Origin: an uncultured Clostridia bacterium
Lineage (GTDB): Bacteria; Bacillota; Clostridia; Oscillospirales; Acutalibacteraceae
NCBI GenBank assembly: GCA_937920235.1
Contig: CALGUK010000012.1
Span: 1-34,311 of the forward strand
Reading direction: 5' to 3'
DNA length: 34,311 bases
This document shows, piece after piece, positions 1-8,576 of this stretch (its first letter is position 1; every line of letters starts with the position of its first letter). The notes beneath the pieces were generated by a model. That model saw only the letters and a program-made list of their open reading frames with translations, made no database searches and was not told the origin of the DNA. The translations under genes and the position numbers were made by a program.

Positions 1-2273
1 AGTTAAAAGCGGTCTTATCGGTTGACGGACCGCTTTTAATTCTTGCAGGTGCAGGCAGCGGAAAAACAACCGTGCTTGTTAACCGAATTGCAAATTTGAT
101 GAAGTTCGGAAGTGCCTACGGTTCTGATGAAATAAATGCAAGGGCTGATGAAACCACATTAAGCCTGATGAATGATTATTATAACGGTGATACATCTGTA
201 TATGAAGATATCAAACGTGTATTGTCAGTCGATTCTCCTATGCCTTGGGAGATTCTTGCTTTCACATTTACGAACAAAGCTGCAAATGAGCTTAAAGATA
301 GACTTGTGCTCAGAATAGGTGACAGTGCAAATGATATCTGGGCTGGTACATTCCACTCGATATGTGTCCGTATTTTACGCAGAAATGCCGAATTATTGGG
401 ATTTTCAAAGCACTTTACTATTTATGACACGGATGATAGTAAACGTATTATGAAGGATTGTCAGCGACTTCTTAATATTGATGACAAATTCTTACCGCAC
501 AAGTCAATTCTTGCTGAAATCAGTCGTGCAAAAGATATGCTTGTTCCGCCTGAGGAATTTTTAAGTCTCGGAAGCGGAAATTATCGTGAAAAACAAATCG
601 GAGAGTGTTACGCAAAATATCAGAGGCTTCTCAAAAATGCAGATGCAATGGATTTTGATGATATCATTTTTTATACCGTTAAATTACTACAGGAAAATGA
701 TGATGTTAGAGAGTACTATCAGAATAAATTTAAGTATGTTCTTGTCGATGAGTATCAGGACACTAACCATGCACAGTTTATCCTGACAAAGCTATTGTCA
801 GAGGGCTATAATAATATTTGTGTTGTCGGCGATGATGACCAGAGTATATATAAATTCCGTGGTGCAACAATTGAGAATATTCTGAGCTTTGAAAAGAACT
901 TTAAAAATGCTCAAGTAATCCGTCTTGAGCAGAATTATCGGTCTACACAGAATATACTTGACGGTGCAAATGCTGTAATATCACATAATGAACAGCGCAA
1001 AGGTAAAAATCTTTGGACGTCAAACGGCGAAGGTGAGAAAATTACTCTCAATACTCTTGATGATGAGTATGGTGAAGCAAAATTTATTGCTGACGAGATT
1101 ATGAAACGTATGAATTCTTCGGTAAAATTCAGTGATTTTGCCGTTCTTTACAGAATGAATTCTATGTCAAACTCTATAGAAAGAGCATTTGTCCGCAGTG
1201 GTATTCCATACAGAATTATCGGTGGACATAAGTTCTATGACCGTATGGAAATCAAAGATGCAACAGCATATTTATCGGTTATTGCAAATCATGATGACAG
1301 TGTTCGTCTTGAGCGAATAATAAATGTTCCGAAAAGAGGTATTGGAGCTACAACCATTGCCAATGCAAAAGAAATAGCAGATACACTCGGCATAAGCCTT
1401 TTTGAAGTGTTCAAAACAGCTAATGAATATGAGAAATTAAAGCGCAGTTCAGAAAATCTTATTGCCTTTACTCAGATGATTGAAAGCTTTTCGGATCTTC
1501 TCAATAGAGAATCAATGTCTTCGGTATTTATATCATTACTTGATGAGACCGGATACAAGGCTATGACAATGGCGGATAAGGAAAAAGGCGAAGAAAGATT
1601 ACAGAACCTTGATGAGCTTAATAATAACTTAATCAGATATAAGGAAGAAAATCCCGACGGTGAACTTTCTGATTTCCTTGAAGAAGTTGCATTGATGACT
1701 GATATTGATAACTATAATTCAGATTCGGATACAGTAGTTCTCATGACATTGCATGCATCAAAGGGTCTGGAATTTCCTGTTGTGTTTATTCCGGGCATGG
1801 AAGAAGGAGTCTTTCCGGGAATGCAATCTTTGTATGACACGGCAGAAACTGAAGAGGAAAGACGATTGGCTTATGTGGGAATTACCCGTGCAAAACAGAA
1901 ATTATATCTTCTCAATACACGATCAAGGATGATTTTCGGCTCTACCAAATATAATTTACCTTCAAGATTTTTGAATGAATTGCCTGCTGAGTGTTGTGAA
2001 GCATTAGTTAAGCCTAAAAAACCGATTCAACAAAAAAAGGTTGAAACCGCATCAAATCCAGCATCAAGCGGATTTGGTATCGGATACGGTAAGCATACAA
2101 AGAAGCCGACAGAGTCATTTATGGTTGGCGAGCAGGTAACACATCGTGTGTTCGGTAAGGGTATGATTGTTTCACTCAGACCTATGGGAAACGACGTTCT
2201 TATGGAAATTGCCTTCGAAAAAGTCGGTACAAAAAAGATTATGGCAAATATGGGCGCTGTTAAAAAGATATAA
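1..2273 (+). CDS. pcrA: ATP-dependent DNA helicase PcrA/UvrD, 5' end cut by window
   Basis: Superfamily 1A 3'-5' helicase acting in replication, repair and clearing of RNA polymerase. The frame is open from base 3, so the protein begins before the window; the Walker A motif AGAGSGKTT is read at about 45-71, and only some 10-15 N-terminal residues are probably missing. Further motifs follow in order: Ia (TFTNKAANE), II (VDEYQDTN), III (GDDDQSIYKFRGA), IV (QNYRST), V (TLHASKGLEFPVVF) and VI (RRLAYVGITRAK). The C-terminal 50 residues (VGEQVTHRVFGKGMI...) match the Tudor-like tail by which PcrA contacts RNA polymerase, which argues for PcrA rather than Rep. About 45 extra residues lie between motifs I and Ia (about 102-242) compared with Bacillus PcrA. 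The GTG at 72 is an internal valine codon, not the start. Confidence 0.95.
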   Translation, partial: LKAVLSVDGPLLILAGAGSGKTTVLVNRIANLMKFGSAYGSDEINARADETTLSLMNDYYNGDTSVYEDIKRVLSVDSPMPWEILAFTFTNKAANELKDRLVLRIGDSANDIWAGTFHSICVRILRRNAELLGFSKHFTIYDTDDSKRIMKDCQRLLNIDDKFLPHKSILAEISRAKDMLVPPEEFLSLGSGNYREKQIGECYAKYQRLLKNADAMDFDDIIFYTVKLLQENDDVREYYQNKFKYVLVDEYQDTNHAQFILTKLLSEGYNNICVVGDDDQSIYKFRGATIENILSFEKNFKNAQVIRLEQNYRSTQNILDGANAVISHNEQRKGKNLWTSNGEGEKITLNTLDDEYGEAKFIADEIMKRMNSSVKFSDFAVLYRMNSMSNSIERAFVRSGIPYRIIGGHKFYDRMEIKDATAYLSVIANHDDSVRLERIINVPKRGIGATTIANAKEIADTLGISLFEVFKTANEYEKLKRSSENLIAFTQMIESFSDLLNRESMSSVFISLLDETGYKAMTMADKEKGEERLQNLDELNNNLIRYKEENPDGELSDFLEEVALMTDIDNYNSDSDTVVLMTLHASKGLEFPVVFIPGMEEGVFPGMQSLYDTAETEEERRLAYVGITRAKQKLYLLNTRSRMIFGSTKYNLPSRFLNELPAECCEALVKPKKPIQQKKVETASNPASSGFGIGYGKHTKKPTESFMVGEQVTHRVFGKGMIVSLRPMGNDVLMEIAFEKVGTKKIMANMGAVKKI

Positions 2274-2277
2274 AATT

Positions 2278-2302
2278 AGAGGTCGCAATTGTGACCTCTT
2301 TT
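2278..2302. terminator. Bidirectional intrinsic terminator between pcrA and the cupin gene
   Basis: Perfect 7-bp stem AGAGGTC/GACCTCT (2278-2284 with 2293-2299), extended by a G-U and a C-G pair around an AATT loop. It is followed on the plus strand by TTTT and on the minus strand by AATTTTA. It lies in the 37-base gap between the convergent pcrA and cupin genes, so it can serve both. Confidence 0.75.
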
Positions 2303-2310
2303 CAGTGGTA

Positions 2311-2673
2311 TTAAGATTTATTATACGCATAATGAAAATCTATTGGTGGTGTAGTTACAGAAATATAAATAAATTCTTCATTACCACAATTAAATAATCC
2401 GTGAATTTCATTCTTAACAAATCTTACTACATCACCAGCAACGAATTCTTTTTCTTTATCATTTTCAAGTAATAATTTTCCGGTACCTTTTAATGCATAC
2501 CAAATTTGCTCAGATGTATTGTGCCTGTGTCTTGGTTGAAGTGCTCCAACTTCAAGATGAACTTCAGTAATTGTTACTTTTTCGCTTGAAGAATTATTGG
2601 GACTTAATAATTGACGTGAAATTACATTTGGATTTGATAACTCAACTATATTTTCTTTACTAATAAATTCCAT
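2311..2673 (-). CDS. Small single-domain cupin protein
   Basis: 120-residue cupin beta-barrel protein. Cupin motif 1 is visible as G43-x5-H49-R-H51-x3-E55-x6-G, and motif 2 as G80-D-V-V-R-F-x5-H91-x3-N, giving the usual 2-His/Glu/His metal site (H49, H51, E55, H91). No other domain or signal peptide is seen. Proteins of this size and pattern include sugar or polyketide cupins and small-molecule-binding regulators, so substrate and reaction cannot be told. The start is supported by GGAG on the minus strand about 10 nt upstream. It begins only 4 bases after the rodA-like stop, so it is probably the last gene of the minus-strand operon that ends at the bidirectional terminator at 2278-2302. Confidence 0.8.
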   Translation of the reverse strand: MEFISKENIVELSNPNVISRQLLSPNNSSSEKVTITEVHLEVGALQPRHRHNTSEQIWYALKGTGKLLLENDKEKEFVAGDVVRFVKNEIHGLFNCGNEEFIYISVTTPPIDFHYAYNKS

Positions 2674-2677
2674 ATTG

Positions 2678-3859
2678 TTATATCTCCGAAAAAGGATTAT
2701 ATATATTCTGCTGACTTACGTGGATTAAATCTCTCTGTTGATTATATCTGTAAAAGCTTAAAATCAAACCGATAGAAAAATATATGCAAAGATTTGAGGA
2801 ACCGCCTGCGCTGAAGAAGGGGAGAGTGATTCCTATTACGGGTAAAAGCATAAGACACATGCCAACATTGATGATAACCTGACCTGCAATCATTGCAGCA
2901 ACACCGTAGCACATTACCTTTGTATTGCCTATTTTATCATGTTTTCCCGTATTGACAATTCTTACAACAATCCCGGTAAGTAACAAAAGGGCGGCAATGC
3001 AACCGATAAGCCCGAACTCTTCACCTATAACAGTGAAAATCATATCATTTTCTGCCTCGGGTATTGCATTGGGTGTTTGTGTCAGCGCGCCCTTGAAAAG
3101 ACCTTGTCCGGTAATTCCTCCGCCTCCAAGTGCTGCCAAACCTCTTTTTTGCTGATAAATGATGTCTGAATACAAATCGGGATATGCAAGAGCCAAAAAG
3201 CGTTCCTTTTGAATGTTATCAAGCAAGAACATCCAGACTAAAGGCAAAGAAGCAAGAATAAGAAGACCACCGCCTAAAAAATATCCCCAATGAAGACCTG
3301 CAACGAAAAGCATTGCAACAGCGATTATAATGAATACCAAAGCTGAACCCATATCGCCGGATTTCATAACAAGAAAAACGGGGATTATTGCGTGTACGCC
3401 AAGCTGCAGAATTGATAACGGATGATTTATATTACCTTTAAGCTTTTCAAGATGAACTCCGAAGGTTATAATAAAGCCGATTTTAACTAACTCTGACGGT
3501 TGAAAGAAGACAGGACCGAGTTTTATCCAGGTTTTCGCATCTGGACGCTCTATAGGTCCGACACCGACAGCAAAAAGCAAAAGCATAAGTCCTATGCAGA
3601 ATATTCCTATTAAGGGAGCCAATTTCATTATAAACTCATAGTCAATCAGCGAAATTATTAAGGCGATTATTATGCCGGCAATACAGGCGGCACACATAAC
3701 CAGAAAATCTCGCGAGAATATTCCGCCGTCGTCGACAGTCCATTTAGTTGCACTCATAACAGAAACGCAACCAAATGATGATGTCAACAGACATAGCATG
3801 AATAATATTTTATCCGTTTCTTTTATAAAATTTTTAATTGCTCTAAAAACCAGTTTCAT
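2678..3859 (-). CDS. rodA: RodA/FtsW/SpoVE-family SEDS peptidoglycan glycosyltransferase
   Basis: 393-residue polytopic membrane protein with about ten hydrophobic helices. SEDS proteins polymerise glycan strands from lipid II and normally work with a class B PBP. Family marks seen: W111 in the AKTWIKLGPVFFQPSE block (the W105 region of B. subtilis RodA), KSGDMGSALV at 166-175, QQKRGLAALGGGGITGQGL, and the loop EAENDMIFTVIGEEFG holding the likely catalytic Asp272, then FFSAGGSSN near the end. RodA is preferred to FtsW because of the FQPSE/GQGLFKG context, but SpoVE-like use in sporulation cannot be excluded. The start codon overlaps the upstream stop by one base (TAATG), with AAGGAA as ribosome site, so translation is coupled to the DUF4091 gene. 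No PBP gene lies beside it. Confidence 0.88.
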   Translation of the reverse strand: MKLVFRAIKNFIKETDKILFMLCLLTSSFGCVSVMSATKWTVDDGGIFSRDFLVMCAACIAGIIIALIISLIDYEFIMKLAPLIGIFCIGLMLLLFAVGVGPIERPDAKTWIKLGPVFFQPSELVKIGFIITFGVHLEKLKGNINHPLSILQLGVHAIIPVFLVMKSGDMGSALVFIIIAVAMLFVAGLHWGYFLGGGLLILASLPLVWMFLLDNIQKERFLALAYPDLYSDIIYQQKRGLAALGGGGITGQGLFKGALTQTPNAIPEAENDMIFTVIGEEFGLIGCIAALLLLTGIVVRIVNTGKHDKIGNTKVMCYGVAAMIAGQVIINVGMCLMLLPVIGITLPFFSAGGSSNLCIYFSIGLILSFYRYNQQRDLIHVSQQNIYNPFSEI

Positions 3860-5484
3860 TATAACAATTCCTTAATTGATTTGTTAATTATTTCTCTTGT
3901 GTTAAGTAACCATTCATCGGAATGAGGATAATCAGAAAAGGTGATTTTATGTTTTCCGTCCTCTTCAATTATATTAAGACATTTTTGTTTATGTGATAGA
4001 TTCTTAAGAGTGTTTAGTGCAGCCATATCCTGCAAAGCATCATAAAAAACCTTTAGTCTTATTGAATGATAAGCGTGACCGTCGGGTGAAGGATAAACAA
4101 TATAGCTGTCTCCTGATGGAAAGCTTCCGCCTGCATCACTTATCTTGTACGGGTCGATAAGCGATTTTGAAAGACGGGTATAATAAAAGTTGTAGCCCCA
4201 ATGTAAAAAACCCTTAATATCAAATTTGAACATCTGATATCCAATTACTCTTGTACGAACGGACGGATTGCAAAAAAATCTGTTGGAGACGTATTTTTTA
4301 TTCTGAGCACTGCAATAATATGTCCAAAGATTTTCACACTTTCCTAGAAATTTATCAATATGATCATTTGATGGGATGGGATTTGAAACAATATTAAGTC
4401 TGTGAAACCATATATCTGATAAAGCGTCAATTATTTTATATTCCTTAAATAATTTGTGAATATAATCAGATGCTTTGGAATATGACAGCAATGTTTTGAA
4501 ATTAGGTTCATCACTGACGTGAAAAAACACATTATTTTTAAGGTTGTTTTGTTCTAGATATTTTTTCAGTTCAACAGAAAAAAGTTTTAAAAATCTGCGG
4601 TATTCCTTTGAAGAGGATTTCGTTTCCCACCCGAAAATTTTTTTATATTCGCCATCAACATCGGCCATAATTTTCGGAGCATATCCGGCGCCCCATTGAG
4701 TGTAAAAATGTGACATTTCAAAATATTTTATACCGCATTTTTTTGCAGTATAAATCCATTTTGTTAGCTTATCAAAATTAAAAGAATATTTATTATTTTT
4801 AAAAAAAACATCAACTAATTGAACAGTCGGTCTCTCTTTTCCTTTTTCTGTGTCAAGAGGAGGTGTAAAAAGAGGAGTAAGAACACAATTCATTCCGTAC
4901 TCTGCCGCTGTTCTTAAAAAGTTTTCCGTAATATACCAATATTTGTCGGAAAATGCCTCGACATTATAATATGACATAAGACAATCGGTGTGAAACCAAC
5001 AAGTATATATAAAATTATTAAAATCAAGAAGAGCATCAATAACTTCAATGCTTATATTTTTTTCGACAATAGTTTCGTCGTTGTAAACAGAGATAACGAC
5101 ATCGTTTTCCCCGACACAATTTTCGTCGGCAATCACTTCAACCCATAAAATATTAAGACCGGTTTTGAATTTAATTTCACCGTTTACCGGAAGAAGCAAG
5201 TCGGGATAATATCCTTCCTTGCTAAGTCTGAAATAATTGTCCGATTTCTTTGACATTGGCAAATCCGATTTGATATGTTCAACTGTATAAACACGGTATT
5301 TTTTTATCTTTGAATTTATATTTAAATAACCGATAAAATCATTTTCGCACTCAATTGCAATTTGAAAAGATTTCTTTTCATTTTTAAGCATTGAAAACCC
5401 TTCATAGTTTTTTGGGGGAAGGGTATCACCGTGATATATTTTTTCAAGAGATGATAAAATTGTAATTTCGATTTTATTTTGCAA
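3859..5484 (-). CDS. DUF4091 / GH123-like glycoside hydrolase, cytoplasmic
   Basis: About 541 residues. The N-terminal half looks like a beta-sandwich; the C-terminal half resembles the DUF4091 barrel related to GH123 beta-N-acetylgalactosaminidases. Seen directly: HVSDEPNF (Asp325-Glu326), which matches the Asp-Glu catalytic pair of GH123, then KGFLHWGYNFYY, GDSYIVYPSPDG and SIRLKVFYDALQDMAAL, all typical of DUF4091. GH123 enzymes use substrate-assisted catalysis on N-acetylated sugars; the substrate here is unknown. No signal peptide is visible, so it probably acts inside the cell. The longest frame starts at GTG 5493, but its GG belongs to an AAGGTGA ribosome site that lies 5 nt before TTG 5484, the preferred start. 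It is first gene of an operon with rodA and the cupin, from the promoter at 5514-5542. Confidence 0.75.
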   Translation of the reverse strand: MQNKIEITILSSLEKIYHGDTLPPKNYEGFSMLKNEKKSFQIAIECENDFIGYLNINSKIKKYRVYTVEHIKSDLPMSKKSDNYFRLSKEGYYPDLLLPVNGEIKFKTGLNILWVEVIADENCVGENDVVISVYNDETIVEKNISIEVIDALLDFNNFIYTCWFHTDCLMSYYNVEAFSDKYWYITENFLRTAAEYGMNCVLTPLFTPPLDTEKGKERPTVQLVDVFFKNNKYSFNFDKLTKWIYTAKKCGIKYFEMSHFYTQWGAGYAPKIMADVDGEYKKIFGWETKSSSKEYRRFLKLFSVELKKYLEQNNLKNNVFFHVSDEPNFKTLLSYSKASDYIHKLFKEYKIIDALSDIWFHRLNIVSNPIPSNDHIDKFLGKCENLWTYYCSAQNKKYVSNRFFCNPSVRTRVIGYQMFKFDIKGFLHWGYNFYYTRLSKSLIDPYKISDAGGSFPSGDSYIVYPSPDGHAYHSIRLKVFYDALQDMAALNTLKNLSHKQKCLNIIEEDGKHKITFSDYPHSDEWLLNTREIINKSIKELL

Positions 5485-5513
5485 AGGTATCACCTTAATT
5501 TATTTTTTATTAA

Positions 5514-5542
5514 ATTTTAACCTATTTTTACAGAATTGTAAA
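5514..5542 (-). promoter_or_regulatory. Sigma-A promoter for the DUF4091-rodA-cupin operon
   Basis: Minus strand: TTTACA (5537-5542), 17-bp spacer, TAAAAT (5514-5519). Transcription would begin near 5507, a short distance before the AAGGTGA ribosome site. Divergent from the typA promoter, whose -35 starts 34 bp away. Confidence 0.65.
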
Positions 5543-5575
5543 GATATACAATATTTATTTTGCTGTTATTTAATC

Positions 5576-5604
5576 TTGCAGAATATTTACAGTAGTGGTA
5601 AAAT
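5576..5604 (+). promoter_or_regulatory. Sigma-A promoter for typA
   Basis: TTGCAG (5576-5581), 17-bp spacer, TAAAAT (5599-5604). The expected start of transcription is about 5611, which rules out TTG 5612 as a leadered start and leaves AAGGTG (5627-5632) as ribosome site. Confidence 0.7.
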
Positions 5605-5638
5605 ATATTAGTTGAAATCGAAGATGAAGGTGAATTTT

Positions 5639-7459
5639 TTGAAAAAAAGAGAAAACATCAGAAACATTGCTATTATCGCTCACGTTGACCACGGCAAAAC
5701 AACTCTTGTTGATGAGCTGCTGAAACAAAGCGGAATTTTCCGTTCAAATGAGGTTGTCCAAGACAGAGTTATGGATTCGAATGACCTTGAGCGTGAAAGA
5801 GGTATTACCATTCTTTCAAAAAATACTTCTGTGCATTATAACGATGTAAAAATAAATATTATTGATACTCCGGGACACGCGGACTTCGGCGGTGAAGTTG
5901 AAAGAATACTGATGATGGTTGACGGTGTTCTGTTACTTGTCGATGCCTTTGAAGGATGTATGCCGCAAACTCGTTTTGTGCTTAAAAAGGCTTTGGGACT
6001 TAATAAAAAGGTTCTTGTTGTTGTTAATAAAATTGACAGACCCGGCGCACGTCCTGCTGAGGTTATTGATGAGGTTCTTGACTTGTTTATTGAGTTGGGA
6101 GCAAATGATGAGCAGATTGAATTTCCTGTTATCTATGCCTCTGCTCGTGACGGATATTCTTCTCTTGACCCCGATGTCAGAGAAGGCGATATGAGACCGT
6201 TATTCGATGCTATTTTAGAAAATATAGAAGCACCTGTCGGAGATTCCGATGCTCCCTTGCAGATCTTATTTTCAAGTCTTGACTACGATGATTATATCGG
6301 CAGAATAGGTGTAGGCAGAGTTGAAAGGGGAACAATTAACAGAAACGATGCCCTTGTGCTTTGTAAAACAGACGGTACACAGGAGAATGTCAGAATTTCA
6401 AGATTATATCAGTATGAAGGTCTTAAAAGAGTTGAGGTTGACTCTGCTTCGATCGGTGATATTATCTGCATTTCAGGTATATCTGACATCAATATCGGTG
6501 AAACTCTTTGTAATCCGGAGTGTATTGAGCCGCTTCCTTTTATTAAAATTGATGAGCCAACTATTTCAATGAATTTTATAGTTAATGACAGCCCTTTTGC
6601 TGGAAGAGAAGGCAAATTTGTTACATCACGAAATCTTCGTGACCGATTATATAAAGAAGTTGAAACAAATGTGAGTATGCGTGTTGAGGATACCGAGTCA
6701 ACTGATACTTTTAAGGTATCCGGCAGAGGCGAACTTCATCTGTCCATACTTATTGAAACTATGCGACGTCAGGGATATGAATTCCAGGTTTCAAGACCTA
6801 AGGTTATTACAAAAACAGAAAACGGTGTGCTTATGGAGCCTATAGAACTTCTAATAGTTGAGGTTCCTGAGGAGTATGTCGGATCTGTTATGATGAAAAT
6901 AGGTTCACGTCGTGGTGAACTGGAAAATATGGGTACAAGAGACGGCGGAACAACTCATCTTGAATTTAAAATTCCTGCTCGCGGACTTATCGGATACCGT
7001 TCCGAATTTATGACAGATACAAACGGAAACGGTATTATGAACAACCTGTTCTCCGGATATGAGCCATATAAAGGTGATATTGAAACAAGGGAAAGAGGCT
7101 CTATTGTTGCTCATGAAACAGGTGAGAGCACGGCGTACGGATTGTTTAACACTCAGGACAGAGGCAGACTTTTCATTGGTCCGGGCGTACCTGTGTATGA
7201 GGGTATGATTATAGGTGAATGTTCAAAGAATGAAGACCTTACCTGCAATATATGTAAAACAAAACATCTGACTAATACAAGAGCGTCAGGCTCCGATGAT
7301 GCTTTGAAGCTTATTCCCCATACAACGCTCAGCCTTGAGCAATCAATGGAATTTATCAAGGATGATGAGCTTATGGAGGTTACTCCCGAAAATATCAGAC
7401 TTCGTAAAACAATACTTTCTAAGGACTTAAGATTAAAACAGCAGTTCAGAAAAAATTAA
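5639..7459 (+). CDS. typA: Ribosome-associated GTPase TypA/BipA
   Basis: Translational GTPase of the EF-G family that binds 70S ribosomes and helps 50S assembly and stress or cold adaptation. G motifs: G1 AHVDHGKTT (residues 14-22), G2 in RERGIT, G3 DTPGHAD, G4 NKID, G5 region YASA. Domain II, the EF-G III/V-like domains and the BipA-specific C-terminal domain (ETGESTAYGLFNTQDRGRLFIGPG..., LRLRKTILSKDLRLK) follow. Length from TTG 5639 is 606 residues, the family norm. This start is chosen because AAGGTG lies 6 nt upstream and the resulting N-terminus KKRENIRNIAIIAHVDHGK matches B. subtilis TypA. ATG 5624 has no good ribosome site and TTG 5612 sits at the predicted transcription start. An MreB-like gene follows after 18 bases. 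Confidence 0.96.
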   Translation: MKKRENIRNIAIIAHVDHGKTTLVDELLKQSGIFRSNEVVQDRVMDSNDLERERGITILSKNTSVHYNDVKINIIDTPGHADFGGEVERILMMVDGVLLLVDAFEGCMPQTRFVLKKALGLNKKVLVVVNKIDRPGARPAEVIDEVLDLFIELGANDEQIEFPVIYASARDGYSSLDPDVREGDMRPLFDAILENIEAPVGDSDAPLQILFSSLDYDDYIGRIGVGRVERGTINRNDALVLCKTDGTQENVRISRLYQYEGLKRVEVDSASIGDIICISGISDINIGETLCNPECIEPLPFIKIDEPTISMNFIVNDSPFAGREGKFVTSRNLRDRLYKEVETNVSMRVEDTESTDTFKVSGRGELHLSILIETMRRQGYEFQVSRPKVITKTENGVLMEPIELLIVEVPEEYVGSVMMKIGSRRGELENMGTRDGGTTHLEFKIPARGLIGYRSEFMTDTNGNGIMNNLFSGYEPYKGDIETRERGSIVAHETGESTAYGLFNTQDRGRLFIGPGVPVYEGMIIGECSKNEDLTCNICKTKHLTNTRASGSDDALKLIPHTTLSLEQSMEFIKDDELMEVTPENIRLRKTILSKDLRLKQQFRKN

Positions 7460-7477
7460 GGTAAAGGAGATGATAAA

Positions 7478-8527
7478 GTGAAGGGAATGAAAATAGGCAT
7501 TGATTTTGGTTCATCTTCACTTAAAATCTTTGTTGAAGGAAAAGGAATTGTTGTTGATGAACCATCTGTTGTTGCAATAGAAAAAACATCCGGAAAACCC
7601 ATTGCTTTCGGAAAAGCAGCAGATGAGGTTTACGGAAGATGTGCAGATGATATTATCATATCAAAGGTCATTAAAGATGGTATTATTTCCGATTTTATAA
7701 TGGCAGAAAGAATGTTAAGATATTATCTTCAGCATGTTTGCGGTAACAGAATTTATAAACCGAATATTATCATTTCTTTGCCATCTGAGACAAACGACCT
7801 TGAAAGAAGGACTTTTCTTGATGTTGTTACTCTTTCAGGAGCAGGCAGAGTGTGTATGGTTGACGGAATTCTTGCATCAGCCTTCGGTTCTGGTATTGAA
7901 ACTGATAAAGCCGGTGGCAGAATGGTAATAGATATCGGACATCATGTGACGGAGTATGCTGTTATTACTGCCGGCTGTGTCGCTGCAAGCGGACAGATAA
8001 AGCACGGAAGCTATAAAATTGATAAGGCTATAATAAATCATCTTAAGAAAGACAGAGATATAATTGTTGGTCCTCACACCGCAAGAAAAATAAAAAATAT
8101 GATTACGTCGGCAGAGCAAAGAGAATGTGAAACAGCTTTATTTGTTTCGGGAAAAAGTTATCTTGATAATATGCCGATATCATTTGAAGTAACATCAACG
8201 GAAATATATCCGTATGTTGACGAACAGATAAATATTTTGGTAAATGATATTCACGAGGGTATCAGGCAGGTCTCTCCTGATTTGCTTGCTGATGCTGCTG
8301 ATCACGGAATATTCATTTGCGGTGGCGGATCATTGATATTCGATATTAATGACAGATTGTCATCTCAACTGGGAATAAGATGCAATATTGTTGATGATCC
8401 GAGATACGCCAAGATTAAAGGACTCGGTATTTTGTGTGAAAATGACACATTACTTGAGCAGAACGGCTACCGATTTATTTTTAAGGATGAAATTCGTGAC
8501 AGAATAAGAAAATTTGATAAAATATAA
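7478..8527 (+). CDS. Divergent MreB/Mbl-family actin-like protein
   Basis: 349 residues, the length of MreB/Mbl, and clearly an actin-fold ATPase: phosphate-1 GIDFGSSSLKIF (7-18), PSVVAI, KDGIISDFIMAERMLRYYL (67-84, MreB-like KDGVIADFxxTExMLRYF), phosphate-2 MVIDIGHHVTEYAVI (149-163) and adenosine motif FICGGGSLI. MreB filaments guide rod-shaped wall growth under the membrane. This copy departs from standard MreB at key points: DLGTANT has become DFGSSSLK, GGGTT has become GHHVT, and the EEP segment with the catalytic Glu reads VDG (Asp129 region). It may polymerise or hydrolyse ATP differently. GTG 7478 is chosen because AAAGGAG (7463-7469) lies 8 nt upstream. Probably co-transcribed with typA and ended by the hairpin at 8533. 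Confidence 0.8.
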   Translation: MKGMKIGIDFGSSSLKIFVEGKGIVVDEPSVVAIEKTSGKPIAFGKAADEVYGRCADDIIISKVIKDGIISDFIMAERMLRYYLQHVCGNRIYKPNIIISLPSETNDLERRTFLDVVTLSGAGRVCMVDGILASAFGSGIETDKAGGRMVIDIGHHVTEYAVITAGCVAASGQIKHGSYKIDKAIINHLKKDRDIIVGPHTARKIKNMITSAEQRECETALFVSGKSYLDNMPISFEVTSTEIYPYVDEQINILVNDIHEGIRQVSPDLLADAADHGIFICGGGSLIFDINDRLSSQLGIRCNIVDDPRYAKIKGLGILCENDTLLEQNGYRFIFKDEIRDRIRKFDKI

Positions 8528-8532
8528 TTCAA

Positions 8533-8576
8533 GCCGAACAGGTCGTTAAATATCGATCTGTTCGGCAGTTCTTTTT
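8533..8576. terminator. Terminator between the mreB-like gene and ldh, overlapping the ldh stop
   Basis: 13-bp stem (8533-8545 with 8554-8566, one G-U pair) with an 8-nt loop, followed by TTCTTTTT on the plus strand. The ldh stop codon (complement of 8546-8548) lies in the loop, so the ldh gene runs through the 3' arm. On the minus strand the tail is weaker (TTGAATTATATT) but may still work. Confidence 0.85.

Noticed and set aside
2925..3155. Plus-strand open frame of 76 codons inside the rodA-like gene
   Set aside because: Antisense shadow of a clear membrane protein gene; no ribosome site and no family resemblance.
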